Below, one piece after another: positions 1-8,413 of a stretch of DNA of 35,168 bases. Position numbers and translations under genes: made by a program. Positions within the stretch are counted from its first letter, which is position 1. Each line of letters opens with the position of its first letter. A model generated the notes under the pieces. It was not told the origin of the DNA, searched no databases, and was given only the letters and a program-made list of their open reading frames with translations. Location: the NCBI GenBank assembly GCA_945862125.1, contig CAMAYC010000043.1:1-35168 (forward strand). Direction: 5' to 3'. The stretch comes from Reyranella massiliensis 521 (GTDB taxonomy: Bacteria > Pseudomonadota > Alphaproteobacteria > Reyranellales > Reyranellaceae).

Positions 1-924
1 TGCGTCTATTGCATGGCCGAGGACATGACCTTCCTGCCCAAGGCGGAAGTGCTGTCGCTGGAGGAGCTGGAGCGTCTGTGCAGCGCCTTCGTGCGCCGCG
101 GCGTCAAGAAGCTGCGCCTGACCGGCGGCGAGCCGCTGGTGCGCAAGAACGTGATGTCGCTGTTCCGCGGCCTGGGCCGCCACCTCGACAGCGGCGCCCT
201 GGAGGAACTGACGCTCACCACCAACGGCAGCCAGCTCGCCAAGCATGCCAAGGAACTGGCGTCGATCGGCGTGCGCCGCGTCAACGTCTCGATGGACACG
301 CTCGATCCGGACAAATTCCGCGAACTGACGCGCTGGGGCGACCTCGACCAGGTCATGCGCGGCCTCGATGCCGCCCAGCAGGCCGGACTGCACATCAAGA
401 TCAACGCCGTGGCCTTGCGCGGCGTGAACGACATGGAGTTCGACGAGCTGATCCGATTCAGCCACGGCCGCGGCATGGACTTGGTCCTGATCGAGGTCAT
501 GCCGATGGGCGAGATCGGCGCCGATGCCCGGATCGACCAGTATCTGCCGCTGTCGCTTGCCCGCAGCGAGATTGCCAAGCACTTCACGCTCACCGAGACC
601 GATTATCAAACGGGCGGACCTGCTCGGTACTTCAAGGTCGAAGAGACCGGCGGCCGGCTGGGCTTCATCACGCCCCTCACCCACAATTTCTGCGAAAGCT
701 GCAACCGCGTTCGCCTCACCTGCACCGGCACGCTCTACATGTGCCTCGGCCAGGAAGACGCTGCCGACCTGCGCGGGCCCTTGCGGGCCTCCGAAAGCGA
801 CGAGATCCTCGACCAGGCGATCACCGCGGCGATCGCGCGCAAGCCCAAGGGCCACGACTTCATCATCGACCGCCGCCACACCGGCCCCGCCGTCCCCCGC
901 CACATGAGCGTGACCGGCGGCTAA
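1..924 (+). CDS. moaA: GTP 3',8-cyclase MoaA (molybdenum cofactor), 5'-truncated by window edge
   Basis: Radical SAM enzyme for the first step of molybdopterin synthesis, converting GTP to 3',8-cyclo-7,8-dihydro-GTP in the cytoplasm. The window opens inside the N-terminal cluster motif: the first residues read CVYC, i.e. the second and third cysteines of CxxxCxYC, so the first Cys and the N-terminus lie upstream. [13 protein letters not shown] (the SAM-binding GGEP) follows at about residue 40. The C-terminal cluster is intact as [11 protein letters not shown] followed seven residues later by another Cys, i.e. CxxC-x13-C. The protein ends in the Gly-Gly tail typical of MoaA. The reading frame starts at base 1; any Met inside the window would be an internal codon. 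It converges on the EamA gene with 17 bp between stops. Identification is secure; only the missing 5' end limits it. Confidence 0.95.
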   Translation, partial: CVYCMAEDMTFLPKAEVLSLEELERLCSAFVRRGVKKLRLTGGEPLVRKNVMSLFRGLGRHLDSGALEELTLTTNGSQLAKHAKELASIGVRRVNVSMDTLDPDKFRELTRWGDLDQVMRGLDAAQQAGLHIKINAVALRGVNDMEFDELIRFSHGRGMDLVLIEVMPMGEIGADARIDQYLPLSLARSEIAKHFTLTETDYQTGGPARYFKVEETGGRLGFITPLTHNFCESCNRVRLTCTGTLYMCLGQEDAADLRGPLRASESDEILDQAITAAIARKPKGHDFIIDRRHTGPAVPRHMSVTGG

Positions 925-941
925 TTGGGTCGGCTGATCTT

Positions 942-1862
942 TTAGGGTGCCGGGTCGGTCGGCGCGCTCTTGATCGAGGCCCGCCTCACGGCCTCGCGGT
1001 GCGAGATGTAGAGCGCGCTTGCGAAGATCACCGCCGCGCCCACGAAGGTCCAGACGTCGGGCTGCTGGAAGAACAGGAAATAGCCCAGCAGCGTGTTCCA
1101 GATCAGCGACAGGAAGCCGATGGGCTGCAGCAGCGTGATGTCGGCGAGCTGATAGCCGCGCTGCTGGCAGACATGGCCCAGCGTGCCGGCGAGGCCCGCC
1201 GCCACGAACCACAGCAGGTCGACCCAACTCGGCGTCTGCCAGAACCATAGGGCAATGGGAAAGGCGCAGATCACGATCACGATGTTCTGCCAGATCACGA
1301 TCGTGTTGGCCGAGTCGGTGCGGGCCAGCGCCTTTGAGATCAGGTTCGAGGCCGAGAAGATCGGCGTCGAGACCAGGATGCAGATCACGCCGAGATGGAT
1401 CTCGCCGAAGCCTGGCCGGATGATGATCATGGCGCCGGCGAAACCCACGATGACGGCGATCCAGCGCCGGAGCCGGACATCCTCGGCCAGGAAAAGGGCT
1501 GCGCCGATGGTGACGAAGATCGGCCCCGTGAAACCGAGCGCCGTGATCTCGGCCAGGGTCGTGAGCGGCAGCGCCACGAACCACAGCATCATGCCAGCGG
1601 TATGGATGGCGCCGCGCGAAACATGGAGGCCGAGGCGATTGGTGTGAAGCGAGCGGTAGAGGCCCAGCTGGATGACGACGGGCACCAGGATCAGCGCGCC
1701 GAACAGGTAGCGCAGGAACGCCATCACGAAGGGATTGAGGTGCTGCGCCGGAATCAGCGTGAAGACGTTCAGCGCCGCAAACAGGAGCCCCGACAGGGCG
1801 ACCCAGAGGATGCCGCGCAGATTGGGCGGCAGCGCGAGCCAACGGGTAACGAGAGCGGACAC
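942..1862 (-). CDS. EamA/DMT-family transporter
   Basis: Inner-membrane drug/metabolite transporter of 306 residues, matching the usual ten-helix EamA duplication. Hydrophobic segments run through the whole chain, for example GILWVALSGLLFAALNVF near the N-terminus and TFVGAAVIFASALYI near the C-terminus. The substrate cannot be read from sequence; family members export amino acids or nucleobases or take up small metabolites. The start is a GTG at 1860-1862 giving MSALVTRW; no convincing Shine-Dalgarno precedes it, so the start is uncertain, but the next Met is far inside a helix. It lies 40 bp downstream of the ChaC-like gene on the same strand and could be co-transcribed with it. Confidence 0.85.
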   Translation of the reverse strand: MSALVTRWLALPPNLRGILWVALSGLLFAALNVFTLIPAQHLNPFVMAFLRYLFGALILVPVVIQLGLYRSLHTNRLGLHVSRGAIHTAGMMLWFVALPLTTLAEITALGFTGPIFVTIGAALFLAEDVRLRRWIAVIVGFAGAMIIIRPGFGEIHLGVICILVSTPIFSASNLISKALARTDSANTIVIWQNIVIVICAFPIALWFWQTPSWVDLLWFVAAGLAGTLGHVCQQRGYQLADITLLQPIGFLSLIWNTLLGYFLFFQQPDVWTFVGAAVIFASALYISHREAVRRASIKSAPTDPAP

Positions 1863-1865
1863 GCC

Positions 1866-1878
1866 GTGACTATGTCAC
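1866..1878. promoter_or_regulatory. Inverted repeat just upstream of the EamA gene
   Basis: GTGAC-TAT-GTCAC, a perfect 5-bp inverted repeat with a 3-bp centre, lies 3 bp upstream of the GTG start of the EamA transporter. It could be an operator or a small hairpin over the ribosome-binding region, which otherwise lacks a Shine-Dalgarno. A chance palindrome of this size is possible. Confidence 0.25.
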
Positions 1879-1902
1879 ACGGCCTGCAACGAATCACCCG
1901 GT

Positions 1903-2619
1903 CTAGGCCTCGCCGACCGCCTCGCTGTCGAGCGGCACCGTGTGGATGACGGGCTCGCCGCGCAGGTCCGCGACCCGCTGCACCAGGTCTTCGATGTAGG
2001 GGTCGTGGATGCCGAGCGAACGGGCATGCTCGGCGGTATTGGTGAGGTAGTCGCGACAGGCGCCGCGCCTTCCCTCGGCGAAGGCGATGTGATGGGCCGC
2101 GCGTTCCATCGGCAGGTCGCCGCAATACTGGCAGTGGGCGGTGTCGACCACAAAGGTGACCGCCGTCACGGTGCGCCCGTCGCGCAGCCTGGTCGGCACC
2201 CAGCGCGCCTGGTAGATGCCCGACAGCATCTCGCGGTTCCACAGGATCGCCAGTTCGCTGCGAACCTGGTCCGGCGCGAGGCGATAGGCGATGCCCTCGC
2301 AGGAGCCGCCGCCTTCGAGCGCCAGCATCAGCCCGGGCAATTCAGGTGTGCCGCGGCCGAGCGGTGTCCAGAAGCAGAAGGACCGGCGCCAGCCCTCGAC
2401 GCTGGACGGCTGGGCTTCGGCGAATTCGAAGGCAGGATTCCACATCAGGGAGCCGTAGGCGAAAACCCACACGTCCTCGCCCGGCTGGCAGCGGGCGAGC
2501 GCCTTGTTCAGGCTCGCCTCGCGCTCTTCCGAACTCAGGAAGAAGTCGTAGCCGGCCTTGCGGGCATCGGCGACGATCTGGTCGATGCGATCGGAGCTCA
2601 GTTCCTCGCGTGTCAGCAA
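1903..2619 (-). CDS. ChaC-like gamma-glutamylcyclotransferase
   Basis: 238-residue protein of the ChaC family, which in characterised members cleaves glutathione to 5-oxoproline and Cys-Gly in the cytosol. The diagnostic glycine-rich loop is VFAYGSLMWNP at residues 53-62. It is followed by the family block VEGWRRSFCFWTPLGRGTPE and by CEGIAYRL. The start is a TTG at 2617-2619 (MLTREELSSD). It is supported by a strong GGGGGAG about six bases upstream and by the absence of a nearby in-frame ATG. The gene is 39 bp downstream of the NodN-like MaoC gene and may share its transcript. The original ChaC name comes from proximity to a cation antiporter; no such antiporter is present here, so glutathione turnover is the better guess. 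Confidence 0.88.
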   Translation of the reverse strand: MLTREELSSDRIDQIVADARKAGYDFFLSSEEREASLNKALARCQPGEDVWVFAYGSLMWNPAFEFAEAQPSSVEGWRRSFCFWTPLGRGTPELPGLMLALEGGGSCEGIAYRLAPDQVRSELAILWNREMLSGIYQARWVPTRLRDGRTVTAVTFVVDTAHCQYCGDLPMERAAHHIAFAEGRRGACRDYLTNTAEHARSLGIHDPYIEDLVQRVADLRGEPVIHTVPLDSEAVGEA

Positions 2620-2658
2620 GTCAGCTCCCCCTACGCCCGGCTACCAAACGCGACATGT

Positions 2659-3126
2659 TCAGGTGCCGTACACGATGGACATCGTCTCAGCGACGCAGGC
2701 CGGCCGTTCCTGGCCTTCGATCTCGATGGTGACCTGGTTGGTGAGGCGCACCCCGCCCCTGTCCATCGGATCAGCCGCGATCAGCTTGGCCCGCGCGCGC
2801 ACGCGCGATCCCGCCGGCACCGGGCTGGTGAAGCGCACCTTGTTGCAGCCGTAGTTGATGCCGTTGCGGACGTTGTTGATGTGCGAAATCTGATGATTGA
2901 GCATCGGGATCAGCGACAGCGTCAGGAAGCCATGGGCAATGGTCTTGCCGCCCGGCATGTCCTTCTTGGCCCGCTCGACGTCGACGTGGATCCACTGATG
3001 GTCGCCGGTGGCCTCCGCGAACTGGTTGATCCGCTCCTGCGAGACTTCAACCCAGTCGCTCACCCCGATTTCCTGCCCGACGTATTTCGCCATCTCGTTG
3101 GGGTGGGCGAATTCTCTTTTGGCCAT
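2659..3126 (-). CDS. MaoC/NodN-like hot-dog dehydratase
   Basis: 155-residue single hot-dog protein of the MaoC family, close to NodN-type members. The hydratase active-site motif is present as ATGDHQWIHVD at about residues 40-50, in which the Asp-His dyad acts on (R)-3-hydroxyacyl-CoA or a related thioester. It is followed by KTIAHGFLTLSLIPML. The length is normal for a one-domain MaoC protein. The ATG at 3124-3126 is preceded by AGGTAGGAA, an acceptable Shine-Dalgarno. A 254-bp gap separates it from the divergent crotonase gene, consistent with both acting on CoA thioesters. The acyl substrate is unknown. Confidence 0.88.
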   Translation of the reverse strand: MAKREFAHPNEMAKYVGQEIGVSDWVEVSQERINQFAEATGDHQWIHVDVERAKKDMPGGKTIAHGFLTLSLIPMLNHQISHINNVRNGINYGCNKVRFTSPVPAGSRVRARAKLIAADPMDRGGVRLTNQVTIEIEGQERPACVAETMSIVYGT

Positions 3127-3269
3127 TTCCTACCTCGACGACAGGTTCTTCTCAGCTACTGCAAGGATACCACGAAATCGTCTGCTTGCGGTCAAGCATC
3201 CTGTCTGGGGAGAATGCCGAACCACACCGCGATCCTAATGGAAGGCGCTGCGTAGCGGCCGTCCAATCG

Positions 3270-3301
3270 GGTGCCATTTGTTGCAGGCTGGTGCCATTTG
3301 T
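3270..3301. repeat. Tandem direct repeat in the promoter region of the crotonase gene
   Basis: The 12-mer GGTGCCATTTGT occurs at 3270-3281 and again at 3290-3301, a spacing of 20 bp or about two helical turns. It lies 79-111 bp upstream of the crotonase start at 3381, inside the only non-coding gap longer than 250 bp in this part of the window. Such phasing suits a dimeric regulator binding one DNA face, but no regulator gene is adjacent. The rest of the 3127-3380 gap shows no gene. Confidence 0.45.
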
Positions 3302-3380
3302 AGCGGTTTGTCGCGTTTGTATCGTCGCCGAGTTTTGCCCATCATGCGAGCAACAAAAACGCACAGGAGGAGACCCGGCG

Positions 3381-4202
3381 ATGGCCTACGAAACCGTTCT
3401 CTATGACGTCGCCGACCGCGTCTGCACGGTGACGCTGAACCGGCCGGACCGGCTGAATGCCTGGACCCGCCAGATGCATCTCGACCTCAAGGACGCCATG
3501 CATACGGCCGGCGCCGACCCCGACGTCCGGGCCATCATCCTGACCGGCGCGGGCCGCGGCTTCTGCGCCGGCGCCGACATGGGCGGCCTGCAGGCGATCG
3601 GCGCGGGAGCCGCCACCGACCGTTCGAGCAAGGCCCTGGAGGGCCTGCCCGGCGGCAGTACGCTGGCCGAGTTCAAGATGAACTACTCGTACTTCCCGTC
3701 GATCCCGAAGTTCATCATCGCCGCGATCAACGGCCCGTGCGCCGGCCTCGGCCTCGTCATCCCGCTCTACGCCGACCTGCGCTTCGCCGCCGAATCGGCG
3801 GTGTTCACCACCGCCTTCGCCCAGCGCGGCCTGATCGCCGAGCACGGCGTGAGCTGGCTGCTGCCGCGGCTGATCGGCCTGCCGGCCGCGATGGATCTCC
3901 TCTGCTCGGCCCGCAAGTTCCGCGCCCCCGAGGCGCTGGCGCTGGGTCTGGTGAGCCGCGTCATCGCCGACGACAAACTGCTCGCCGAGGCGCGGGCCTA
4001 TGCCACGCTGCTCGCCAACACGGTCTCGCCGCGCTCCGTCGCGGTGATGAAGCGCCAGCTCTGGGAGGCCGAGTTCCAGACCCTGGCCGAGGCCACGGTG
4101 CAGGCCAACCACGAGATGGATCTCTCCTTCCAGACCGCCGACTTCAAGGAAGGCGTCGCCCACTATCTGGAAAAGCGCGCGGCGCGGTTCACGGGCAGAT
4201 AG
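3381..4202 (+). CDS. Enoyl-CoA hydratase/isomerase (crotonase) family protein
   Basis: 273-residue crotonase-fold protein acting on acyl-CoA thioesters in the cytoplasm. The first oxyanion-hole strand is AGRGFCAGADM and the second is INGPCAGLGLVI. The two glutamates of mitochondrial enoyl-CoA hydratase appear not to be conserved: GGCEL is replaced by AGLGLV and PEI by QRGL. Instead there is IAEHGVSWLLPRLIG, a block shared with the second crotonase in this window. The reaction may therefore be isomerisation or another crotonase chemistry rather than simple hydration. I chose the ATG at 3381 rather than the longer open frame from 3186, because AGGAGG sits 10 bp upstream and the 65 extra residues look non-crotonase. 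Its stop directly abuts the stop of the convergent ABC permease. Confidence 0.9.
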   Translation: MAYETVLYDVADRVCTVTLNRPDRLNAWTRQMHLDLKDAMHTAGADPDVRAIILTGAGRGFCAGADMGGLQAIGAGAATDRSSKALEGLPGGSTLAEFKMNYSYFPSIPKFIIAAINGPCAGLGLVIPLYADLRFAAESAVFTTAFAQRGLIAEHGVSWLLPRLIGLPAAMDLLCSARKFRAPEALALGLVSRVIADDKLLAEARAYATLLANTVSPRSVAVMKRQLWEAEFQTLAEATVQANHEMDLSFQTADFKEGVAHYLEKRAARFTGR

Positions 4203-5000
4203 CTAGACCTTCTCGGTCTCGCCGGCGCGGGGCTGCCAGGTCATCAGGCGGCGCTCGACGGCGCCGACGGCGGTGTCGAGCGCCAGCGCGAAGGCCGTCA
4301 GCACCAGGATGCCCGCGAAAACGGTGTTGATGTCGAACGTGCCCTCGGCCTGCAGGATGAGATAGCCGACGCCGCGCGAGGAGCCCAGATACTCGCCGAC
4401 CACAGCGCCGACGAAAGCGAGGCCCACGGCGTTGTGCAGGCTGGCAAAGACCCAGCTCATGGCGGCCGGCAGGTAGATCGCGCGCAGCAGCTGGCGGCGC
4501 GAGGCGCCCAGCATGCGGGCGCTGGCGATAAGGTTGGGACTGACCTCGCGCACGCCCTGGTAGACGTTGAAGAACACCACGAAGAACACCAGCGTGACGC
4601 CCAGTGCCACCTTCGACCAGATGCCGAGGCCGAACCACACCGCGAAGATCGGCGCCAGCACGACGCGCGGCATCGAATTGAAGCCCTTGATGTAGGGGTC
4701 CATCACCGCCGACGCGGTCGGCGACAGCGCCAGCCATAGGCCTATGCCCAGGCCGAAGGCCGAGCCGATGGCGAAGCCCAGCGCGGTCTCCAGCAGCGTG
4801 ATACCGAGATGGGGGAAGATCTCGCCGGTCGCGAACCATTCGACGATCACCCAGAAGACCTTCTGCGGCTCGCCGAAGAAGAAGGCGGCGCGGTTGGCCT
4901 GCTCGAAATAGAACGGCGGCACCAGGCCGGGCGCCGTCAGCACGTACCAGGCGGCGATCAGCAGAACGAGCACCAGTATCTGCAGGATGCGAAGGCGCAT
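4203..5000 (-). CDS. ABC transporter permease, nitrate/sulfonate/taurine type
   Basis: 265-residue inner-membrane permease of the BPD_transp_1/SsuC-TauC type. The N-terminal helix is ILQILVLVLLIAAWYVLTAPG. The cytoplasmic EAA-like loop that contacts the ATPase is VSPNLIASARMLGASRRQLLRAI, with the conserved Gly in MLGAS. The start was set at the ATG 4998-5000 because the upstream ATPase gene stops at 5002-5004, giving TGA-C-ATG and probable translational coupling; a longer reading from 5024 would overlap the ATPase. It is the third gene of a binding protein-ATPase-permease operon. The substrate is not determined: these importers carry aliphatic sulfonates, nitrate, pyrimidine precursors or aromatic acids. 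Confidence 0.92.
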   Translation of the reverse strand: MRLRILQILVLVLLIAAWYVLTAPGLVPPFYFEQANRAAFFFGEPQKVFWVIVEWFATGEIFPHLGITLLETALGFAIGSAFGLGIGLWLALSPTASAVMDPYIKGFNSMPRVVLAPIFAVWFGLGIWSKVALGVTLVFFVVFFNVYQGVREVSPNLIASARMLGASRRQLLRAIYLPAAMSWVFASLHNAVGLAFVGAVVGEYLGSSRGVGYLILQAEGTFDINTVFAGILVLTAFALALDTAVGAVERRLMTWQPRAGETEKV

Positions 5001-5001
5001 G

Positions 5002-5829
5002 TCAGGCGACCTTCTGCGCGGCATAGGCTTTCAGCACTTCTTCCTTCATCGCCGCCCAGATCTCGCGATGGAGCTTGGCGAAGGCCGGCGTCATGCGGAT
5101 CTCCGACACATCGCGCGGACGCGGCAGGTCGACCTTGAAGTCGCCGATCGGCCGCGTCGCCGGCCCCGCCGACAGCACCACGACACGATCGGAGAGCGCG
5201 ATCGCCTCCTCGAGATCGTGGGTGATGAACAGCACCGACTTGCGGTCCACGGCCCACAGCGCCAGCAGCTCGTTCTCCATGAGCTGGCGGGTCTGCACGT
5301 CGAGCGCCGAGAAGGGTTCGTCCATCAGCAGGATGTCGGGGCTCAGGATCAGCGTCTGCGCCAGCGCCAGGCGCTTGCGCATGCCGCCCGACATCTGGTG
5401 CGGATAGCGGTCGCCGAAGCCCGCGAGGCCGACGCGGCGCAGCCACTCTTCACCTTGTATCACCGCCTCGCCGCGCGCCACGCCGCGGAACTCGAGGCCC
5501 GCGATCACATTGTCGATGCCGCTGCGCCACGGCATCAGCGCATCGGCCTGGAACATGTAGCCGGCGCGCCGGTTGACTCCGTCGGCCGCCAGCAGCCGCT
5601 CGCCGAACACTTCTACGGTTCCCGCCGAAGGTTCGAGCAGGCCGGCCGCGACATTCAGCAACGTCGACTTGCCGCAACCGGTCGGTCCGACCACCGAGAC
5701 GAACTCGCCCTTGGCCACGTTCAGCGTGGCGTTGGCCACGGCCGTGTAGGGTTCGCCCACGCCGCCACGCGCGGCGAAGCGGCAAGTGATGTCGGCCAGC
5801 GCCAGCGCCGGCACCTCGCCCGTCTGCAT
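5002..5829 (-). CDS. ABC transporter ATP-binding protein, nitrate/sulfonate/taurine type
   Basis: 275-residue cytoplasmic ATPase of the SsuB/TauB class. Walker A is GPTGCGKST near residue 50, the signature is MSGGMRKRLALAQ, Walker B is ILLMDEPFSALD, and the H-loop is in VLFITHDLEEAI. The last roughly 40 residues form a short extension after the nucleotide-binding domain. The ATG at 5827-5829 lies only six bases after the stop of the binding-protein gene, and the stop is one base before the permease start, so the three genes form one coupled operon. It powers import through the permease at 4203-5000. Confidence 0.95.
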   Translation of the reverse strand: MQTGEVPALALADITCRFAARGGVGEPYTAVANATLNVAKGEFVSVVGPTGCGKSTLLNVAAGLLEPSAGTVEVFGERLLAADGVNRRAGYMFQADALMPWRSGIDNVIAGLEFRGVARGEAVIQGEEWLRRVGLAGFGDRYPHQMSGGMRKRLALAQTLILSPDILLMDEPFSALDVQTRQLMENELLALWAVDRKSVLFITHDLEEAIALSDRVVVLSAGPATRPIGDFKVDLPRPRDVSEIRMTPAFAKLHREIWAAMKEEVLKAYAAQKVA

Positions 5830-5835
5830 GCCGAA

Positions 5836-6879
5836 CTAGCTGCGCTTGCCGGCGCGCTGCGCGAACTCGTTGGTCCAGGTGTCCGCGAGCTTGATCTTGC
5901 CGGCGTCGGCCGCGATCTTGGGATCGCCGTCGACGAGGAACTTCAGGGCATTCTCCATGGCGCCTGCCGGCATCAGGCCGTCCGGCGAAATCGTCTCGCG
6001 CACGCCGACGAACGATTTCTCGTAGACCGCGCGATCGCCCAGCAGGTAGCCCTCGGGCACCGAACCCGCGACGTCGGCCGGCGTCGCCTTCTGCAGCCAT
6101 TCGTTGGCACGCACGATCCCCGTCGCCAGCGCCTGCGCCGTGTTGGGGGTCTTCTTGAGAAGATCGGGTTGCGCATAAAGGCAGGCAGCCGGAAAGGCAC
6201 CGCCGAACAGCTCCTGGTTGCCCTTCATGGTGCGCGTGTCGAGCATGATCTTGATGAGCTTCTTTTCCTGGAGGATGGTGAGCGCCGGATCGGCCTGCGA
6301 GATGCCATCGACCTCGCCCTTCTCGACGGCCGCCACCACCGATGCGCCTGCGCCGACGCCGATCGCCACGATATCGGTGGCCTTCAGGCCGCCCTTCGCA
6401 GCCCAGTAGTTGACCAGCATGTTGGTCTGCGAGCCCGGTGCCGTGACGCCGAACTTCATGCCCTTGATGTCAGCCGGTCCCTTGACCTTGGCGGCGACGT
6501 CCGTGCGCAGGCCGATGGCGAGTTGCATGCCACGGCCGATCAGGGCGAAGCCGATGATCGGTTGGCCACGCTGCTGCATGCGGATGGTGTGCTCATAGGC
6601 GCCGGCGACGACATCGGCGCTGCCGCCCATCAGGGCCTGCAGCGACTTGGCGCCGCCCTGGAAATCGTTGATCTCGACGTCGAGGCCGGCTTCCTTGAAG
6701 AAGCCCCTCCGTTCCGCGATCGTGAGCGACAGGTAGTAGAGGGCGGACTTGCCGCCGACCGCCAGCACGACCTTCGTCTTCTCGGGCTTGCTGCCTTGCG
6801 CCCGCACCACGTAAGGCGCGGCCACCAGCATCGGGGCTGCCGCCAGGATCGTCCGTCGCGGTATCTGAAACTTGTTCAT
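5836..6879 (-). CDS. ABC transporter substrate-binding protein (SsuA/THI5/NMT1 type) with Tat-like signal
   Basis: 347-residue periplasmic binding protein delivering substrate to the following ATPase-permease pair. The start is the ATG at 6877-6879 (MNKFQIPRRTIL), preceded by GGAGGG at good spacing; the longer open frame from 6969 adds 30 unlikely residues. Residues 1-27 form an export signal with a twin arginine (PRRTILAAAP) and a probable cleavage after VRA, suggesting Tat export. The mature part has the family pattern: VVLAVGGKSALYYLSLTIAERRGFFKEAGLDVEI, then GGSADVVAGAYEH and an internal FGVTAPGSQTNM. The ligand cannot be assigned. It is the first gene of the operon and the likely promoter-proximal one. 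Confidence 0.92.
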   Translation of the reverse strand: MNKFQIPRRTILAAAPMLVAAPYVVRAQGSKPEKTKVVLAVGGKSALYYLSLTIAERRGFFKEAGLDVEINDFQGGAKSLQALMGGSADVVAGAYEHTIRMQQRGQPIIGFALIGRGMQLAIGLRTDVAAKVKGPADIKGMKFGVTAPGSQTNMLVNYWAAKGGLKATDIVAIGVGAGASVVAAVEKGEVDGISQADPALTILQEKKLIKIMLDTRTMKGNQELFGGAFPAACLYAQPDLLKKTPNTAQALATGIVRANEWLQKATPADVAGSVPEGYLLGDRAVYEKSFVGVRETISPDGLMPAGAMENALKFLVDGDPKIAADAGKIKLADTWTNEFAQRAGKRS

Positions 6880-7200
6880 TGTTCCCTCCAAGGAAGCGCT
6901 GTTTTTTTGCAGACTGACGGAAGCAGCCGAAACGGGCAACCGAACCGAGTCAATTGGACAGGGGTTCACGTCGCCGCGCCCTTAGGCTGTTCCAGTCAAG
7001 CTGTTGATATTACTGGAAAAATCAGGCGTTCTAAAGATTGGCCATTGGACACCAAATGGCTTGTTTTACGTCGCCGTCCCTTCCGGACGAGCCGGTAGCG
7101 GACCCAATACAGGCGCAGTTGGTCCCGCGCCCTCCCTGCCGTCGGCAACAGGAATATCAGGAAAATAGGATAAGTCAATAGGCCTATCTGGCCACAGACC
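6880..7200. other. Non-coding gap of about 320 bp upstream of the ABC operon
   Basis: No convincing gene is present; a 60-codon open frame at 6996-7178 on the minus strand has no family resemblance or ribosome-binding site. The stretch is visibly richer in A and T than its surroundings, especially 6990-7080. It contains a near-palindrome around 7041-7060 (GCCATTGG-ACA-CCAAATGGC, one base unmatched). It should hold the promoter of the minus-strand ABC operon, but I could not identify convincing -35 and -10 boxes. Confidence 0.5.
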
Positions 7201-8067
7201 CTATTTGCCGAACTGCCGCTCCCCCCACCACGGGAAGTACGACGGCATGCCGTCGCTCACCTTCATGGGGAACCTGGCCGGACGCTTTTCCAGGAACGCG
7301 GTCACGCCCTCCTTCACGTCGGCCGACTTGCCGCGGGCGTAGATGCCTTTGGAGTCGACCTTGTGCGCTTCCATCGGATGGTCGGCGCCCAGCATCTTCC
7401 AGATCATGTGCCGGTTGAGCGCGACTGAAACCGGCGCGGTGTTGTCGGCGATCTCGCGCGCCAGCGCATAGGCCGCCGGCAGCAGCGCATCGGGCTTGTG
7501 GATCGAGCGCACGAGGCGGCCGGACAACGCTTCCTCGGCACCGAAAACCCGGCCGGTCATGACCCACTCCAGCGCCTGTTGCGGCCCGACCAGGCGCGGC
7601 AGGAACCAGCTCGAGCAGGCTTCCATGACGATGGCGCGGCGAGTGAACACGAAGCCGTAGCGCGCCGCCTCGGAGGCGAGGCGAATGTCCATCGCGAGCT
7701 GCATGGTGATGCCGACGCCGACCGCCGGGCCGTTGCAGGCGGCGATGGTGGGCTTCAGCGATTCGTAGGCGCGGAGTGTGAACAGCCCGCCGCCGTCGCG
7801 ATGACCGTCGAGGCCGGGATCGACCGGTCCGCGATTCTCGGCGTTGAAGGTGTTGGCGCCGCCCGACAGATCGGCGCCGGCACAGAATCCGCGGCCGGCG
7901 CCGGTGAAGACTACCGCACGCACGTCGTCGTCGCGGTCGGAGCGGTCCATGGCGTCCAGAAGCTCCGACAGCATCCTGCCGGTGAAGGCATTGAGCTTGT
8001 CCGGCCGGTTGAGCGTGATGGTGAGGATGCCGTCCCTGGTCTCGTACTTGATCTGCTCGTAGTCCAC
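7201..8067 (-). CDS. Enoyl-CoA hydratase/isomerase (crotonase) family protein, second paralogue
   Basis: 288-residue crotonase with the oxyanion-hole segments AGRGFCAGADLSGG and CNGPAVGVGITMQLAMD. Like the 3381-4202 paralogue it lacks the two hydratase glutamates and carries RRAIVMEACSSWFLPRLVG, aligning with the EHGVSWLLPRLIG block there. I set the start at the GTG 8065-8067 (VDYEQIKYETRDG) because the upstream SMR gene ends at 8078-8080 and that stop codon is part of TGAGGG, which forms a Shine-Dalgarno seven bases from the GTG. The longer frame from 8106 would overlap the SMR gene. It is the last gene of a three-gene minus-strand unit with the glycosyltransferase and the SMR protein; the functional link to those is unclear. 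Confidence 0.88.
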   Translation of the reverse strand: MDYEQIKYETRDGILTITLNRPDKLNAFTGRMLSELLDAMDRSDRDDDVRAVVFTGAGRGFCAGADLSGGANTFNAENRGPVDPGLDGHRDGGGLFTLRAYESLKPTIAACNGPAVGVGITMQLAMDIRLASEAARYGFVFTRRAIVMEACSSWFLPRLVGPQQALEWVMTGRVFGAEEALSGRLVRSIHKPDALLPAAYALAREIADNTAPVSVALNRHMIWKMLGADHPMEAHKVDSKGIYARGKSADVKEGVTAFLEKRPARFPMKVSDGMPSYFPWWGERQFGK

Positions 8068-8077
8068 GGAATGACCC

Positions 8078-8410
8078 TCACGCCTGATTGATGAGAACGA
8101 CGCCACCCATGATCAGCGCGATACCGCCGACCTGTTTCAGGCCGAACGGCTCGCCGAACAGGAAGTGGCCGAGAACGGCGACCAGCGCGTAGGACACCGA
8201 CACGCTGGGGAAAGCAACCGACACCGGGATCTTGCGCAAGGCGATGATGTAGAGGAACGCCGCCGAGCCATAGAGCGCCAGGCCCGCGATCGTCGACGGC
8301 CGCATGAGCTGGCTGACGAAATCGGGCGCGTCGGCGCCCGCCTTTAGCAGCATCTGGCCGCCTATGCCCGTCAGGATGCCGATACCGAGCGCCACGTAAT
8401 AGACTGTCAT
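8078..8410 (-). CDS. Small four-helix membrane protein of SMR/EamA type (ArnE/ArnF-like)
   Basis: 110-residue protein with four predicted membrane helices: YYVALGIGILTGIGGQMLL, IAGLALYGSAAFLYIIAL, VSYALVAVLGHFLFG and VGGIALIMGGVVLINQA. Size and layout match small-multidrug-resistance-like proteins. This includes the ArnE/ArnF heterodimer thought to flip undecaprenyl-phosphate-linked aminoarabinose. The gene starts three bases after the stop of a polyprenyl-phosphate glycosyltransferase gene (TGA-ACG-ATG), so the two are probably translationally coupled. That context favours a lipid-linked sugar flippase subunit over a drug efflux pump. This assignment is inference from context; EmrE-type efflux remains possible. 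Confidence 0.8.
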   Translation of the reverse strand: MTVYYVALGIGILTGIGGQMLLKAGADAPDFVSQLMRPSTIAGLALYGSAAFLYIIALRKIPVSVAFPSVSVSYALVAVLGHFLFGEPFGLKQVGGIALIMGGVVLINQA

Positions 8411-8413
8411 CGT

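Noticed and set aside
4987-7098. 703-codon plus-strand open frame
   Set aside because: Antisense shadow of the ABC ATPase and binding-protein genes, rich in Arg, His and Asp without domain motifs.
6996-7178. 60-codon minus-strand frame beginning MTYPIFLIFLLP
   Set aside because: A hydrophobic start suggests a small membrane protein, but there is no Shine-Dalgarno, no continuation of the hydrophobic segment and no family resemblance.
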